A stretch of DNA of 64,000 nucleotides, taken from positions 310,001 to 374,000 of the forward strand of contig NZ_LFQU01000001.1 in the NCBI RefSeq assembly GCF_001275135.1, in the 5' to 3' direction. Position 1 is the stretch's first letter; each line of letters begins with the position of its first letter. A program made the position numbers and the translations under genes. Below the pieces are notes generated by a model. That model made no database searches. It was not told the origin of the DNA and saw only the letters and a list, made by a program, of their open reading frames with translations. Shown in pieces: positions 35,705 to 44,241 of this stretch. Source of the stretch: Xylanibacter rarus. Lineage in GTDB: Bacteria > Bacteroidota > Bacteroidia > Bacteroidales > Bacteroidaceae.

Positions 35705-36679
35705 ATGTTAACGGCAAACGAAATACTACAAAAGATTAACTCGTATCTTGACAACATGCCTTACGAACGTAAGCCGCAGAGCCTTTATGACCCCATTAAG
35801 TATGTGCTGTCGATGGGCGGCAAGCGCATACGCCCGTCGCTGGTGCTGATGGCCTACAATTTATATAAGGATGACCCCGAGAGCATATTGTCTCAGGCCT
35901 GCGGCCTTGAGATTTATCATAACTACACGCTGCTGCACGACGACCTTATGGACAACGCTGCCATGAGGCGCGGCCACCAGACCGTACACGTAAAATGGAA
36001 CGCCAATACGGCCGTGCTGTCAGGCGACAGCATGTATGTGCTGGCGTTCAAGCGCATGGCGCAGAGCGCACCCGACAAGGTGAAGCCCGTGCTCGACACT
36101 TTTATAGAGACGGCTCTGCAGGTAGGCGAGGGACAGCAGTATGACATGGACTTCGAGAAACGCACCGATGTTACTGAGGAAGAGTATATAGAGATGATAC
36201 GCCTCAAGACGAGCGTGCTGCTGGCATGCGCCCTGAAGATAGGTGCCGTGCTGGCCGGAGCTTCAGAGAGCGATGCCGACAATTTGTATAAGTTTGGCGA
36301 GCAGATAGGTCTGGCCTTCCAGCTGCAGGACGACTATCTTGATGTCTATGGCGACCCGAAGGTTTTCGGCAAGGCCATTGGTGGCGATATCCTGTGCAAC
36401 AAAAAGACATATATGCTCATCAATGCATATAACAGAGCCGACGAGGCGCGCCGCAATGAACTTGTTAAATGGATTACGGCCACTGACTTTAATCCGGAGG
36501 AGAAGATAAAGGCCGTTACTTCGATATATAACGAACTGGGCATCGACCGCCTGGCTGAAGACAGAATAAAGTACTATTTTGAGCAAAGCCGCAAATATCT
36601 CGATCTCGTCAGTGTTGACGATGAGCGCAAGAGCGTGCTCCGTGCATACACCGATGCCATGATGGGCCGCAAGGCTTAG
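35705..36679 (+). CDS. Polyprenyl (farnesyl/geranylgeranyl-type) diphosphate synthase
   Basis: A 324-residue trans-prenyltransferase that condenses IPP onto allylic diphosphates. The first aspartate-rich motif is LLHDDLMDNA (near residue 83), followed by RRG, and the second is LQDDYLDVYGD (near 210). The length fits the family; chain length cannot be told reliably. It follows tonB by 34 bases. It uses IPP made by the IspH pathway and probably feeds quinone or lipid-carrier synthesis. Confidence 0.93.
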   Translation: MLTANEILQKINSYLDNMPYERKPQSLYDPIKYVLSMGGKRIRPSLVLMAYNLYKDDPESILSQACGLEIYHNYTLLHDDLMDNAAMRRGHQTVHVKWNANTAVLSGDSMYVLAFKRMAQSAPDKVKPVLDTFIETALQVGEGQQYDMDFEKRTDVTEEEYIEMIRLKTSVLLACALKIGAVLAGASESDADNLYKFGEQIGLAFQLQDDYLDVYGDPKVFGKAIGGDILCNKKTYMLINAYNRADEARRNELVKWITATDFNPEEKIKAVTSIYNELGIDRLAEDRIKYYFEQSRKYLDLVSVDDERKSVLRAYTDAMMGRKA

Positions 36680-36811
36680 GCGGCAGTCTGCTTTAGTTCC
36701 TTTGCCCGCCATGTCTTTGTGCGGGATGATTATGCGGATGCCGGCCGGGCCAGCAAGAGGCTTTGCCGGCGTGAGATTTATTTAATAATATTTTTATGTG
36801 ATATAAAAGAA

Positions 36812-37510
36812 ATGCCATACAGACGACTACCGAAGACAGACGCAGCCCGTTTGAGGGCACTGAAGACATTGCTTGACAACAACGATATCTACACCGTGCG
36901 CAACCGCTTCATAGACTGGAAAACCCTTAACCGTGCGCAGCCGGCATACGACAGGCTGCTCACAGCCTCTGAGCAATATAAGGTGAGCTATGCAGCCCAG
37001 CTGAGAGGAGCCGGAAAGGGCGACAAACTGCAGCGCAATGCCACGATGTATGTAAGCCATTTTGTGCAGGTGCTTTTGATGTCGGTAGAGCGCGGAGAGA
37101 TTAAGAAGTCGAACCTCAAGCTGTATGGACTTGATGAGAGTACAACGTCGCTGCCCAACATTAAGACCATATCTGGTCTGATAAAGTGGGGCACGCAGGT
37201 TGTTGAAGGCGAGAAAGCCCGGATAAAGAAAGGCGGACGGCCGATATTTAACCCTACGATAGGCATGGTCAGCACTCATCTTGACATATTCAAGGAAAAC
37301 AACGATCAGCAAAAGCGTCTGCAAGACCGCACCGCTCAGGCTCTTGAGGCTTTGAAGACAATACGTCCGGAGGTAGACAGCGTGCTGTTGGAACTGTGGA
37401 ATCAGATAGAGGAAAACTTCAAGAATGAGCCGCCTGAGGTGAGATTTGCCGAATGCCGCAAATACGGCATAATATATTATTACCGCAGAAAAGAAGAGCA
37501 TTTATATTGA
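36812..37510 (+). CDS. Conserved hypothetical protein
   Basis: A 232-residue soluble protein from ATG 36812 (MPYRRLPKTDAARLRALKTL). It is rich in charged residues with a helical N-terminal half (residues 1-110, including YVSHFVQVLLMSVERGEIKK), a Gly/Pro turn (KKGGRPIFNPTIGMVSTHLD), and a C-terminal helix ending in RKYGIIYYYRRKEEHLY. There is no signal peptide, membrane helix, enzyme motif or DNA-binding motif. I do not recognise a named family, though this kind of protein occurs in Bacteroidetes. An earlier in-frame ATG at 36719 is less likely. It is a single gene. Confidence 0.8.
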   Translation: MPYRRLPKTDAARLRALKTLLDNNDIYTVRNRFIDWKTLNRAQPAYDRLLTASEQYKVSYAAQLRGAGKGDKLQRNATMYVSHFVQVLLMSVERGEIKKSNLKLYGLDESTTSLPNIKTISGLIKWGTQVVEGEKARIKKGGRPIFNPTIGMVSTHLDIFKENNDQQKRLQDRTAQALEALKTIRPEVDSVLLELWNQIEENFKNEPPEVRFAECRKYGIIYYYRRKEEHLY

Positions 37511-37637
37511 TTTGAAGCTTTGGTGCTATTCTGCTGAATGTTCTTTCATTGCCGTTTGCCGGCTTGCTGTTGCCTGCTGTTCTTTGCACTACAGCCGTAA
37601 CGGACAATGATGTCTTAATTGAAAAAATGTTTGGAGA

Positions 37638-38414
37638 ATGAATTTTATAGACACACATACACATCTCGACGGCGAAGAGTTTGATGCCGACCGTGATGAG
37701 ACAATACAGAGAGCAAAGGATGCCGGTGTGAGCAAGGTGTTTATACCGGCTATCGACATGCCGTCTGTAAGCAGGGTGCTTGCCGTGTGCGACCGTTATC
37801 CCGGCTATGCCTATCCGATGATAGGACTGCATCCTGAAGAAGTAAGAGCCGACTGGCAGGATGTATTGAAAGAAATGAAGCCTGTGCTTGATGCCAACCG
37901 CGACAAGGTTATTGCTGTAGGCGAGGTGGGACTCGACTATTATTGGAGCCGTGAGTTTGAGCAGGAGCAGCTGTTGGCGTTTGAGGAGCAGGTCAGATGG
38001 TCGATAGAGTATCGGCTGCCGCTGATGATACATTGCCGGAAAGGACAGAACGAAATGGTGCGTCTGTTGCGCCGTTATGAGAAGGAACTGCCTGGAGGTG
38101 TCTTCCACTGCTTTACAGGCAACGAGAAGGAGGCTGCCGAACTGCTGTCGTTCGACAGGTTTGTACTCGGCATCGGTGGAGTGCTGACTTTCAAGAAGTC
38201 TCATTTACCGGAGGTGTTGCCCACGGTTCCGCTCGACAGAATTGTGCTTGAAACCGACTCGCCGTACATGGCTCCGGTTCCGATGCGCGGAAAACGTAAT
38301 GAGAGTGCCTACGTGGCTTATGTGCTGAAGCGTATGGCAGAATGTTACGGAGTGAGCGAGGAACAGGTGGCTGAGGCTACAAATGCCAACGTAAAGCGCG
38401 TGTTTTCAGTGTGA
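37638..38414 (+). CDS. TatD family metal-dependent deoxyribonuclease
   Basis: A 258-residue TIM-barrel hydrolase. Metal ligands are seen in DTHTHLD (residues 4-10), GEVGLDYYW, IHCRK and FHCFTGN, with the final aspartate in ETDSPYMAP. This is the TatD/YcfH/YabD pattern. Family members show 3' exonuclease or DNase activity; the exact substrate is uncertain. It is a single gene followed by about 230 bases without a gene before the tRNA. Confidence 0.93.
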   Translation: MNFIDTHTHLDGEEFDADRDETIQRAKDAGVSKVFIPAIDMPSVSRVLAVCDRYPGYAYPMIGLHPEEVRADWQDVLKEMKPVLDANRDKVIAVGEVGLDYYWSREFEQEQLLAFEEQVRWSIEYRLPLMIHCRKGQNEMVRLLRRYEKELPGGVFHCFTGNEKEAAELLSFDRFVLGIGGVLTFKKSHLPEVLPTVPLDRIVLETDSPYMAPVPMRGKRNESAYVAYVLKRMAECYGVSEEQVAEATNANVKRVFSV

Positions 38415-38604
38415 TAGATACTGTTGACATAAATGCGAATGACGCTTGGTGCGTTCTTTCTTTCTGCTTATTCTCATTGGGCGTCTGAATATGTCATGCG
38501 TGGCAGTATTACATGTGGAAGCCGGTAAAAACTAAAAATATCAAAAATGCCGGCGTAAAGCTAAAAAAGATGTGATTTTATGATGAAAATAGATGGAAAA
38601 AAGA

Positions 38605-38612
38605 TAATTTTG
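38605..38612 (+). promoter_or_regulatory. -7 box of the tRNA-Ser promoter
   Basis: TAATTTTG matches TAnnTTTG and lies 31 bases before the tRNA 5' end. The -33 element is weak. Confidence 0.45.
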
Positions 38613-38642
38613 CATCCCGTAAACTAAATGAAGTTCAGGTAA

Positions 38643-38730
38643 GGAAAGGTGCTCGAGTGGCTGAAGAGGCACGCCTGGAAAGCGTGTAAACGTTAAAAGC
38701 GTTTCGGGGGTTCGAATCCCCCTCTTTCCG
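38643..38730 (+). tRNA. tRNA-Ser (anticodon GGA)
   Basis: An 88-base class II tRNA. The acceptor stem GGAAAGG pairs with TCTTTCC (one G-T pair) and the discriminator is G. The anticodon loop CTGGAAA gives GGA at 38677-38679, reading UCC and UCU. A long variable arm (AACGTTAAAAGCGTT region) and the T arm GGGGGTTCGAATCCCCC follow. The 3' CCA is not encoded. Confidence 0.97.
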
Positions 38731-38758
38731 CTTAATGTTTTTCTAATTCATAACAGAT

Positions 38759-39685
38759 ATGAGTAATCTGATTGCAAAGATTGCAATAACAACGATCCTC
38801 GCATTTTCTATCGGCCATTCGGCGTTTGCTCAGAATGGTGAAATAACCGGGCAGATGAAGTCGAAAGCCGTGTCTACTCTTGCTGCCGATCAGCCCAAGT
38901 CGCACAAAACACAAACTCCTGCAGGGAAAGCTGTGGAAGATAACACTGCAAAAGAACAGCAAGACACTGCTGCTCAGTCAGCACCTGCCGACTCGCTAGA
39001 TCTTGACATGGCTGAAGTGCCTGACTCTACGATGATGCCGGTGGAGAGTGAAGGTTTTCATAAAACACTGAAGGTAAAGTATATTGAAGGCAACGCCGGA
39101 TTCATGTCGTTTGTGGCACTGGTGCTGGTGCTTGGTCTTGCGTTCTGCATTGAGCGCATAATTTATCTTACATTATCTGAGATAAACGCCAAAAAGCTTA
39201 TGACCGACCTGGAGCCTCTCATTATGAAAGGCGACATTGAAGGGGCAAAGACCATCTGCCGCAACACACGCGGACCGGTGGCTTCAATCTGTTATCAGGG
39301 TCTTATGCGCATAGACGAGTCGATGGATGACGTTGAGCGCAGCATAACTTCTTATGGTTCGGTGCAGGCTGCTAACCTTGAGAAGGGATGTTCGTGGATA
39401 ACGCTGTTCATAGCCATGGCTCCGTCGCTCGGATTCCTTGGTACGGTTATCGGTATGGTCATGTCGTTTGAGCAGATACAGATGGCAGGCGACATCAGTC
39501 CAACTATCGTTGCTGCCGGTATGAAGGTGGCGCTGATAACCACAATATTCGGACTTATTGCCGCCCTGATAATGCAGGTGTTCTACAATTACATACTTTC
39601 AAAGATAGAGCACATAACGAGTCAGATGGAAGAGTCGGCCATAACGCTGCTCGACATCATAATGAAATATAAACTTACACGATGA
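38759..39685 (+). CDS. MotA/TolQ/ExbB proton channel family protein
   Basis: A 308-residue protein with a signal-like first helix (about 5-24, ending SAFAQ), a polar linker rich in Q, T, A and D to about residue 100, then the channel domain with three helices (about 115-135, 222-245 and 260-285). The core pattern is seen in LEKGCSWITLFIAMAPSLGF and GTVIGMVMSFEQIQ. With the ExbD proteins downstream it forms a proton-driven motor of the ExbBD/TolQR class. It overlaps the next gene by 4 bases and starts 28 bases after the tRNA. Confidence 0.93.
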   Translation: MSNLIAKIAITTILAFSIGHSAFAQNGEITGQMKSKAVSTLAADQPKSHKTQTPAGKAVEDNTAKEQQDTAAQSAPADSLDLDMAEVPDSTMMPVESEGFHKTLKVKYIEGNAGFMSFVALVLVLGLAFCIERIIYLTLSEINAKKLMTDLEPLIMKGDIEGAKTICRNTRGPVASICYQGLMRIDESMDDVERSITSYGSVQAANLEKGCSWITLFIAMAPSLGFLGTVIGMVMSFEQIQMAGDISPTIVAAGMKVALITTIFGLIAALIMQVFYNYILSKIEHITSQMEESAITLLDIIMKYKLTR

Positions 39686-40206
39686 TGCGCATCTCATTAA
39701 AAAGCATTAGACAACTTTCGGCAGAGCAGATATCCACACGTGTGCTGTATGTTCTGCTTGCCGTCATTGTGCTTCTGTTCGGCGCGTTCTTTCTGATAGG
39801 ATACGACATTCCGTATGATGAAGATCCGACGTTTAATGCTCCTATGTTTACTGATGCCGTGCTTGTGTTTATTTATATGCTTGTCCTGGCTACGGTGGGC
39901 ATTACGGCTTATGCTGTGTACAGAAGCATCAAGGGACGCGACAAGACATCTGACACGATCAACAATATTCCGGCGGCTAAGATTGTCTGGCTTACAACAG
40001 GCCTTACGGCAGCAAGTCTGTTGCTTACGTTCCTGCTTGGTTCGTCAGAGCCAGTCATGGTCAACGGAGTGAAATATGCTGATGTGTTCTGGCTTAAAGC
40101 TACCGACATGTTCATCAATACGGCGTTGATATTGCTGTTTGTTGCCGTCTGCGGCGTAGTGTTCGGACTTTCGGGATACAACAGAAAAGTAAATCTGAAT
40201 AAATAA
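39682..40206 (+). CDS. Four-helix membrane protein between ExbB and ExbD
   Basis: A 174-residue protein, unrecognised by family. It has four hydrophobic helices (VLYVLLAVIVLLFGAFFLIG about 20-40; AVLVFIYMLVLATVGITAYA about 60-80; IVWLTTGLTAASLLLTFLLG about 105-125; MFINTALILLFVAVCGVVFG about 145-165) with short loops, and a basic end NRKVNLNK. The 4-base overlap with the ExbB gene and its position before ExbD imply that it belongs to the same motor complex. No catalytic motif is seen. Confidence 0.85.
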   Translation: MMRISLKSIRQLSAEQISTRVLYVLLAVIVLLFGAFFLIGYDIPYDEDPTFNAPMFTDAVLVFIYMLVLATVGITAYAVYRSIKGRDKTSDTINNIPAAKIVWLTTGLTAASLLLTFLLGSSEPVMVNGVKYADVFWLKATDMFINTALILLFVAVCGVVFGLSGYNRKVNLNK

Positions 40207-40333
40207 AGTGCAGTGTCGTACTGAATATCGCCTTATCAGACATATGCGTTAAGACAAACGGCATGACATCAAATGTGTGCGATATGGCGTACATGCACTT
40301 GCATAAAGAAGAATATAACATCGGTCAAAGAAA

Positions 40334-40870
40334 ATGATTCTGAGGCATAACAAACGTGAAGTACCTTTGCTGAACACCACGTCAACGGCTGACATATCTT
40401 TCATCCTGTTGGTGTTTTTCCTTATCATGACGTCTATGGACGTGGATAAGGGACTGCAACGCCAGTTGCCTCCGCCTGACCCTGACAAGACCGAAGAGGT
40501 GGCTGACATAAGCAAAGGCAACATGCTCGACCTGCAACTTACGTCGTCCAACAAGCTTATTGCTGACGGCAAGCCGCTTGATGTTGCGCAGCTGCGTTCG
40601 CGTGTGATGACGTTTGTCGGCAAGACGGCCGACCGCCAGCGTCACATTATATCGGTAACGATAGACCGCAGGACCAGTTATGACCTTTATTTCAACGTAC
40701 AGAACGAGATAATGGCGGCGTATAAAACTCTCAGAAACAGATATGCACTGAAGACATACGGGCGGGAGTACGAACGTTGTACGGCCGCACAGCGTGAAAA
40801 AGTAAGAGAATATTATCCCCAGCGTATAGCTGAGACAACGGTGGCTGAAGCCGAAGGAGGTGAGATATGA
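40334..40870 (+). CDS. ExbD/TolR family biopolymer transport protein, copy 1
   Basis: A 178-residue protein with a short cytoplasmic start (RHNKREVPLLNTTSTADISF), one membrane helix (about 20-37, FILLVFFLIMTSMDVDKG) and a periplasmic ExbD-like domain. The helix contains the expected proton-relay Asp near its start (TADISF). Its C-terminal tail is longer than usual and very polar. It overlaps the second ExbD gene by 4 bases. It lies 127 bases after the 4-TM gene; that gap has no clear promoter or terminator. Confidence 0.92.
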   Translation: MILRHNKREVPLLNTTSTADISFILLVFFLIMTSMDVDKGLQRQLPPPDPDKTEEVADISKGNMLDLQLTSSNKLIADGKPLDVAQLRSRVMTFVGKTADRQRHIISVTIDRRTSYDLYFNVQNEIMAAYKTLRNRYALKTYGREYERCTAAQREKVREYYPQRIAETTVAEAEGGEI

Positions 40871-41334
40871 CAATGTTCAGACGCAGCAGGCGTACCGTGC
40901 CGATGCTAAACACGGCTGCATTGCCCGACCTTATATTTACGGTGCTGTTCTTTTTTATCACCGTTACTCACATGCGCCAGGTAACTCTGAAGGTGAAATA
41001 CAGAGTGCCGGAGGGAACAGAGCTTACTAAACTTACAAAGAAATCGGCCATTACACATATTTATATCGGCAAGCCTACAAAAGAGATGAGGGCGCAGGCT
41101 GGAAACAATACGCGCATACAGATTAACGACAAGTATGCAGACATTCCTGCCGTAGTGGACTTTGTTACTGAAGAACGCCGCCGCATGTCGCCTGAAGACG
41201 CAAAAATAATGAGCGTGTCGGTCAAGGCTGACCGCGAGACAGAGATGGGAGTTATGAGCGATTTGCGTCAGGCTCTGCGTGAGGCTGGTGCCCTGCGTGT
41301 GAATTATTCAGCCGTTGAAAAAAGCAAAAAGTAA
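40867..41334 (+). CDS. ExbD/TolR family biopolymer transport protein, copy 2
   Basis: A 155-residue ExbD paralogue with the same layout: a cytoplasmic start RRTVPMLNTAALPDLIFTVL with the membrane Asp, one helix (about 15-33), then a periplasmic domain. The paired ExbD genes differ in the periplasmic part, so the motor probably uses a hetero-oligomer, as in other Bacteroidetes with tandem exbD. It is the last gene of the operon. Confidence 0.92.
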   Translation: MTMFRRSRRTVPMLNTAALPDLIFTVLFFFITVTHMRQVTLKVKYRVPEGTELTKLTKKSAITHIYIGKPTKEMRAQAGNNTRIQINDKYADIPAVVDFVTEERRRMSPEDAKIMSVSVKADRETEMGVMSDLRQALREAGALRVNYSAVEKSKK

Positions 41335-41396
41335 TTTTTGTTGTTGTAAAGATGTTATAATCTGTTATCAAGAAGTAAAATTTTGCTTTAAATCTA

Positions 41397-41427
41397 TTGC
41401 AGAAATGATAAATTTATCATATCTTTG
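41397..41427 (+). promoter_or_regulatory. Bacteroidetes-type promoter for the Lrp gene
   Basis: TTG (41397-41399), 20 bases, TATCTTTG (41420-41427). Transcription would begin near 41434, giving a leader of about 140 bases before the ATG at 41577. Confidence 0.7.
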
Positions 41428-41576
41428 CACAAATTAATCGGTCAGTTGGATTTTGATAACAGCATGTTCTTGCGTCACAGATGCCGGCGTTTGCCGTGGC
41501 GGACGTATGGCATAAAAACAAAAGCACTCTTTATCCATGGCTGTATTTATGTTTGTTTTAATCTAAAACTTAGAAA

Positions 41577-42077
41577 ATGGCGCATCACAATTTAGATTCA
41601 TTAGACAAGAAAATCCTTAGACTTATTGCTGAGGACGCTCGTATTCCTTTCCTTGAGGTGGCTCGTTCGTGCAACGTAAGCGGCGCTGCCATTCATCAGC
41701 GTATACAGAAACTCAATAGTCTCGGAGTGTTGAAAGGTTCACAATTTATAATCGACCCTGAGAAAATTGGTTACGAAACATGTGCTTATATAGGTCTGAA
41801 CCTCAGGAATCCTGAAGATTTTGACAAGGCTGTTGAGGCTTTGAGAAACATACCTGAAGTCGTTGAATGTCATTATACAACGGGCGACTACGATATGTTT
41901 ATTAAGATTTACGCATTCAACAATCACCATTTGCTCAACATCATTCACGACCGTCTGCAGCCGCTGGGATTGTCACGAAGCGAGACTATCATATCGTTCA
42001 ATTCGGCATTCGACCGACAGTTGCCTATTGTGGACATACCGGTTGACGATGAGGACGAAGATGATGTAATCGAATAA
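41577..42077 (+). CDS. Lrp/AsnC family transcriptional regulator
   Basis: A 166-residue regulator. The N-terminal helix-turn-helix is LDKKILRLIAEDARIPFLEV, then SGAAIHQRIQKLNSLGVLKG; the C-terminal RAM ligand-sensing domain is about 65-145 (VVECHYTTGDYDMFIKIYAF). An unusual acidic tail, VDDEDEDDVIE, ends the protein. Lrp proteins bind amino acids and control amino-acid metabolism genes globally or locally. The targets here are unknown. Confidence 0.95.
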   Translation: MAHHNLDSLDKKILRLIAEDARIPFLEVARSCNVSGAAIHQRIQKLNSLGVLKGSQFIIDPEKIGYETCAYIGLNLRNPEDFDKAVEALRNIPEVVECHYTTGDYDMFIKIYAFNNHHLLNIIHDRLQPLGLSRSETIISFNSAFDRQLPIVDIPVDDEDEDDVIE

Positions 42078-42119
42078 AAATTTAAACCAAGGCGTAATTG
42101 CCTTGGTTAATTTGTTATT

Positions 42120-43313
42120 ATGAGGAAACAAGTCTTATTTATTTTATCTTTATTCTTGGCCATTAACCTTCATGCCGAGAATAAGTTTGTTATTGAAGGA
42201 AGTGTAGCCAATGTGCCCGACGGCCTTATCGTTGAACTTCTGCGTAATGAAGACAATGTAGGAATGCTTGTGGCTTCTGACACCTTGCGGAACGGCAAGT
42301 TCCGTTTTGAGGAAGAAACTTCGGGTAACGGCACCGACTGGATGTTCCTGACGGCAAGGACGGAAAACTATTACAGCATGATTTTGTATCTTTGGGTGCG
42401 GCCGGGAAGTTCGATAAAAATCTCTGCCGACAATCTTCTTGTGTATACATGGAACGTTGAAAGCGATGTGCCAGAGCAGCAGACAAGGAGCAAGATACTT
42501 GCAAGTTCGCGCGACCTCTGGAACGAATATCAGATTTTAGATGGAGATTATGACTCTCTGCGCAGCAGGATAAAATCGGGTAAGTATTCCGGTGAGGAAA
42601 AGAAAAGGCAGAAAGCGAGACTCGACAGCATGAAGCAGGCGAAAAACATGCTGCAGGACCGCATCTCAGCCGTAGAACTTGAGGCTATGGCGAAGCTTGA
42701 TGTCGACCAGGCCTGGATGCTGAATTATGTTAACACGGCATACATGGTGAATATCTCCAAGAACAAGGATAATCTGGAAAAGGCTAAGGCTCTCTATGCC
42801 TATATACCTGATGTGTGGCGTGATTCCTACTCTGGCCGTGAAGCCAAGAATGTTCTTTTCCCCCAACATGTCGTTGAGGTAGGAGAGGAGGCTGCTGATG
42901 CCGACCTGTATGATATTGACGGAAAATTGTGGCATTTGTCTGACTTCAGGGGCAGATACGTGCTTATCGACTTCTGGAGCCGTGGCTGCGGTCCGTGCAA
43001 GATGGCCATTCCTGAGATAAAGGAAGCAGCCGACAAGTATAAGGACAGACTTGTGGCGGTGAGCATTTCGGTAGACAATGAGAAGGTGTGGAAGGAGCAT
43101 TCGGCCACTGAAGGCATTACATGGATGAACCTCAGCGACAAAAATCTCAATACGGGCATTGCCGCTAAATATGGCGTTCGCGGAATACCTTCCTTCGTAC
43201 TTTTGTCGCCAGACGGGAAAGTTGTCAAGAAGTGGTCGGGCTACAGTAAGGGAGTGATAGAGAAATATATATCCGAACATATCGCCACGGCTGACGTGCC
43301 TTCAGGCAAATAG
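42120..43313 (+). CDS. TlpA-like thiol-disulfide protein with DUF4369-like N-domain
   Basis: A 397-residue secreted protein with a signal peptide (about 1-19, MRKQVLFILSLFLAINLHAE). An N-terminal DUF4369-like beta domain (FVIEGSVANVPDGLIVELLR, about 25-120) precedes a charged helical linker and a thioredoxin-fold domain (about 250-390) with the active site WSRGCGPCKMA (CGPC motif) and the cis-Pro loop RGIPSFVLL. Such Bacteroidetes proteins are periplasmic redox or cytochrome-maturation-like thioredoxins; the substrate is unknown. It follows the Lrp gene by 42 bases and may share its transcript. Confidence 0.9.
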   Translation: MRKQVLFILSLFLAINLHAENKFVIEGSVANVPDGLIVELLRNEDNVGMLVASDTLRNGKFRFEEETSGNGTDWMFLTARTENYYSMILYLWVRPGSSIKISADNLLVYTWNVESDVPEQQTRSKILASSRDLWNEYQILDGDYDSLRSRIKSGKYSGEEKKRQKARLDSMKQAKNMLQDRISAVELEAMAKLDVDQAWMLNYVNTAYMVNISKNKDNLEKAKALYAYIPDVWRDSYSGREAKNVLFPQHVVEVGEEAADADLYDIDGKLWHLSDFRGRYVLIDFWSRGCGPCKMAIPEIKEAADKYKDRLVAVSISVDNEKVWKEHSATEGITWMNLSDKNLNTGIAAKYGVRGIPSFVLLSPDGKVVKKWSGYSKGVIEKYISEHIATADVPSGK

Positions 43314-43379
43314 TGTTAGGGCGGATTTAACCCAATTCGGTAATTAAACCGCATATTACTTTATCAGTTTTGTGCATTG

Positions 43380-43522
43380 ATGCTTTCAGCCTGTCTTTTT
43401 GTTTCTATTGGCGTCTTTTTGTCAGATTTTCTTGACATAGCCCGATATGCCTGCGAAAAATCTAACGAAAATACGTTCAATATAAAGCAAAATACAGACC
43501 GAATTCTAATGACAGATTTGGG
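43380..43522 (-). repeat. Family C repeat, copy 2 (143 bp)
   Basis: Read on the minus strand it has the same order as copy 1: CCCAAATC (43522-43515), TTTTGCTTTATATTGA (43492-43477) and the 29-base block ending in GCTGAAAGCAT (43408-43380). The span is exactly 143 bases in both. It lies between the convergent TlpA-like and folA genes, downstream of folA on the same strand. Confidence 0.75.
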
Positions 43523-43574
43523 GTTAAATGACTATTGGGGCTTATCTTAAAATTGTCTTTGGCGACAATTTTTA

Positions 43575-44054
43575 TTATCTCACATAGTCTACAAAAGCGT
43601 ATCTGTAGGCATGTTTCTCGTCTATGTCGTGGTCTTCACGCTTTTCTTCTCTCCATCCGTCAAACTCAGGAAAGAATGTGTCGGCATCTTCCGGCGTGTC
43701 ATCTATCTCCGTAAGACACAACCTGTCGGCACGTTTTATGGCCTGTTCGTAGATGCTTGCCCCACCTATTATATATATGTCCTCGTCGGCAGAGCAGTTG
43801 GCCAGGGCTTCGTCGAGCGATGTGTAGCAGTCGCATCCGGCGAAGTCGCGCTTGCTGCGGCTCAGGACGATGTTGCGTCTGTTGGGCAGTGCCCCTTTGG
43901 GCAGCGACTCAAAGGTCTTTCGTCCCATTATTATTGTGTGTCCTGTGGTAAGGGCCTTAAACCGTTTTAGGTCGTTTGGCAGCCAGTAAATCAGTTTGTT
44001 GTCTTTTCCTATCGCCCGGTTTTGTGCCACGGCGGCAATGATGGTTATTTGCAT
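43575..44054 (-). CDS. folA: Dihydrofolate reductase
   Basis: A 159-residue enzyme that reduces dihydrofolate with NADPH. It begins ITIIAAVAQNRAIGKDNKLI, continues with WLPNDLKRFKALTTGHTIIM and GRKTFESLP, and has IYIIGGASIYEQAI for NADPH binding. The active-site acid is the Asp in LPNDLKRFK. It lies 187 bases downstream of thyA on the same strand, separated by a tandem repeat and inverted repeat. Confidence 0.96.
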   Translation of the reverse strand: MQITIIAAVAQNRAIGKDNKLIYWLPNDLKRFKALTTGHTIIMGRKTFESLPKGALPNRRNIVLSRSKRDFAGCDCYTSLDEALANCSADEDIYIIGGASIYEQAIKRADRLCLTEIDDTPEDADTFFPEFDGWREEKREDHDIDEKHAYRYAFVDYVR

Positions 44055-44062
44055 GATATCTC

Positions 44063-44098
44063 AGTAGTTAAAGTAGTTATAGTAGTTAAAGTAGTTAA
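44063..44098 (-). repeat. Four tandem copies of a 9-mer between thyA and folA
   Basis: AGTAGTTAA occurs four times in a row (one copy ends TAT instead of TAA). It lies 8 bases before the folA start, so it occupies the folA translation-initiation leader. Confidence 0.85.
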
Positions 44099-44235
44099 AG
44101 CCATTACCTTTGTTGCTGCATTCTGCTGTTGTTATTGTCAATATTCTTGTTGTCGGATGTTTTTCCGGTAAGACTAATGACTTTAACTACTTGGCGAACA
44201 ACGCGAGCAGTAACTTCTTTAACTACTTTAACTAC
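44082..44235. repeat. Inverted repeat spanning the thyA-folA gap
   Basis: Bases 44082-44100 and 44217-44235 are perfect 19-bp inverted copies (GTAGTTAAAGTAGTTAAAG and complement). The left arm is part of the 9-mer array. RNA from thyA to folA could form a large loop; the stem is AU-rich. Confidence 0.75.
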
Positions 44236-44241
44236 AGAAAT

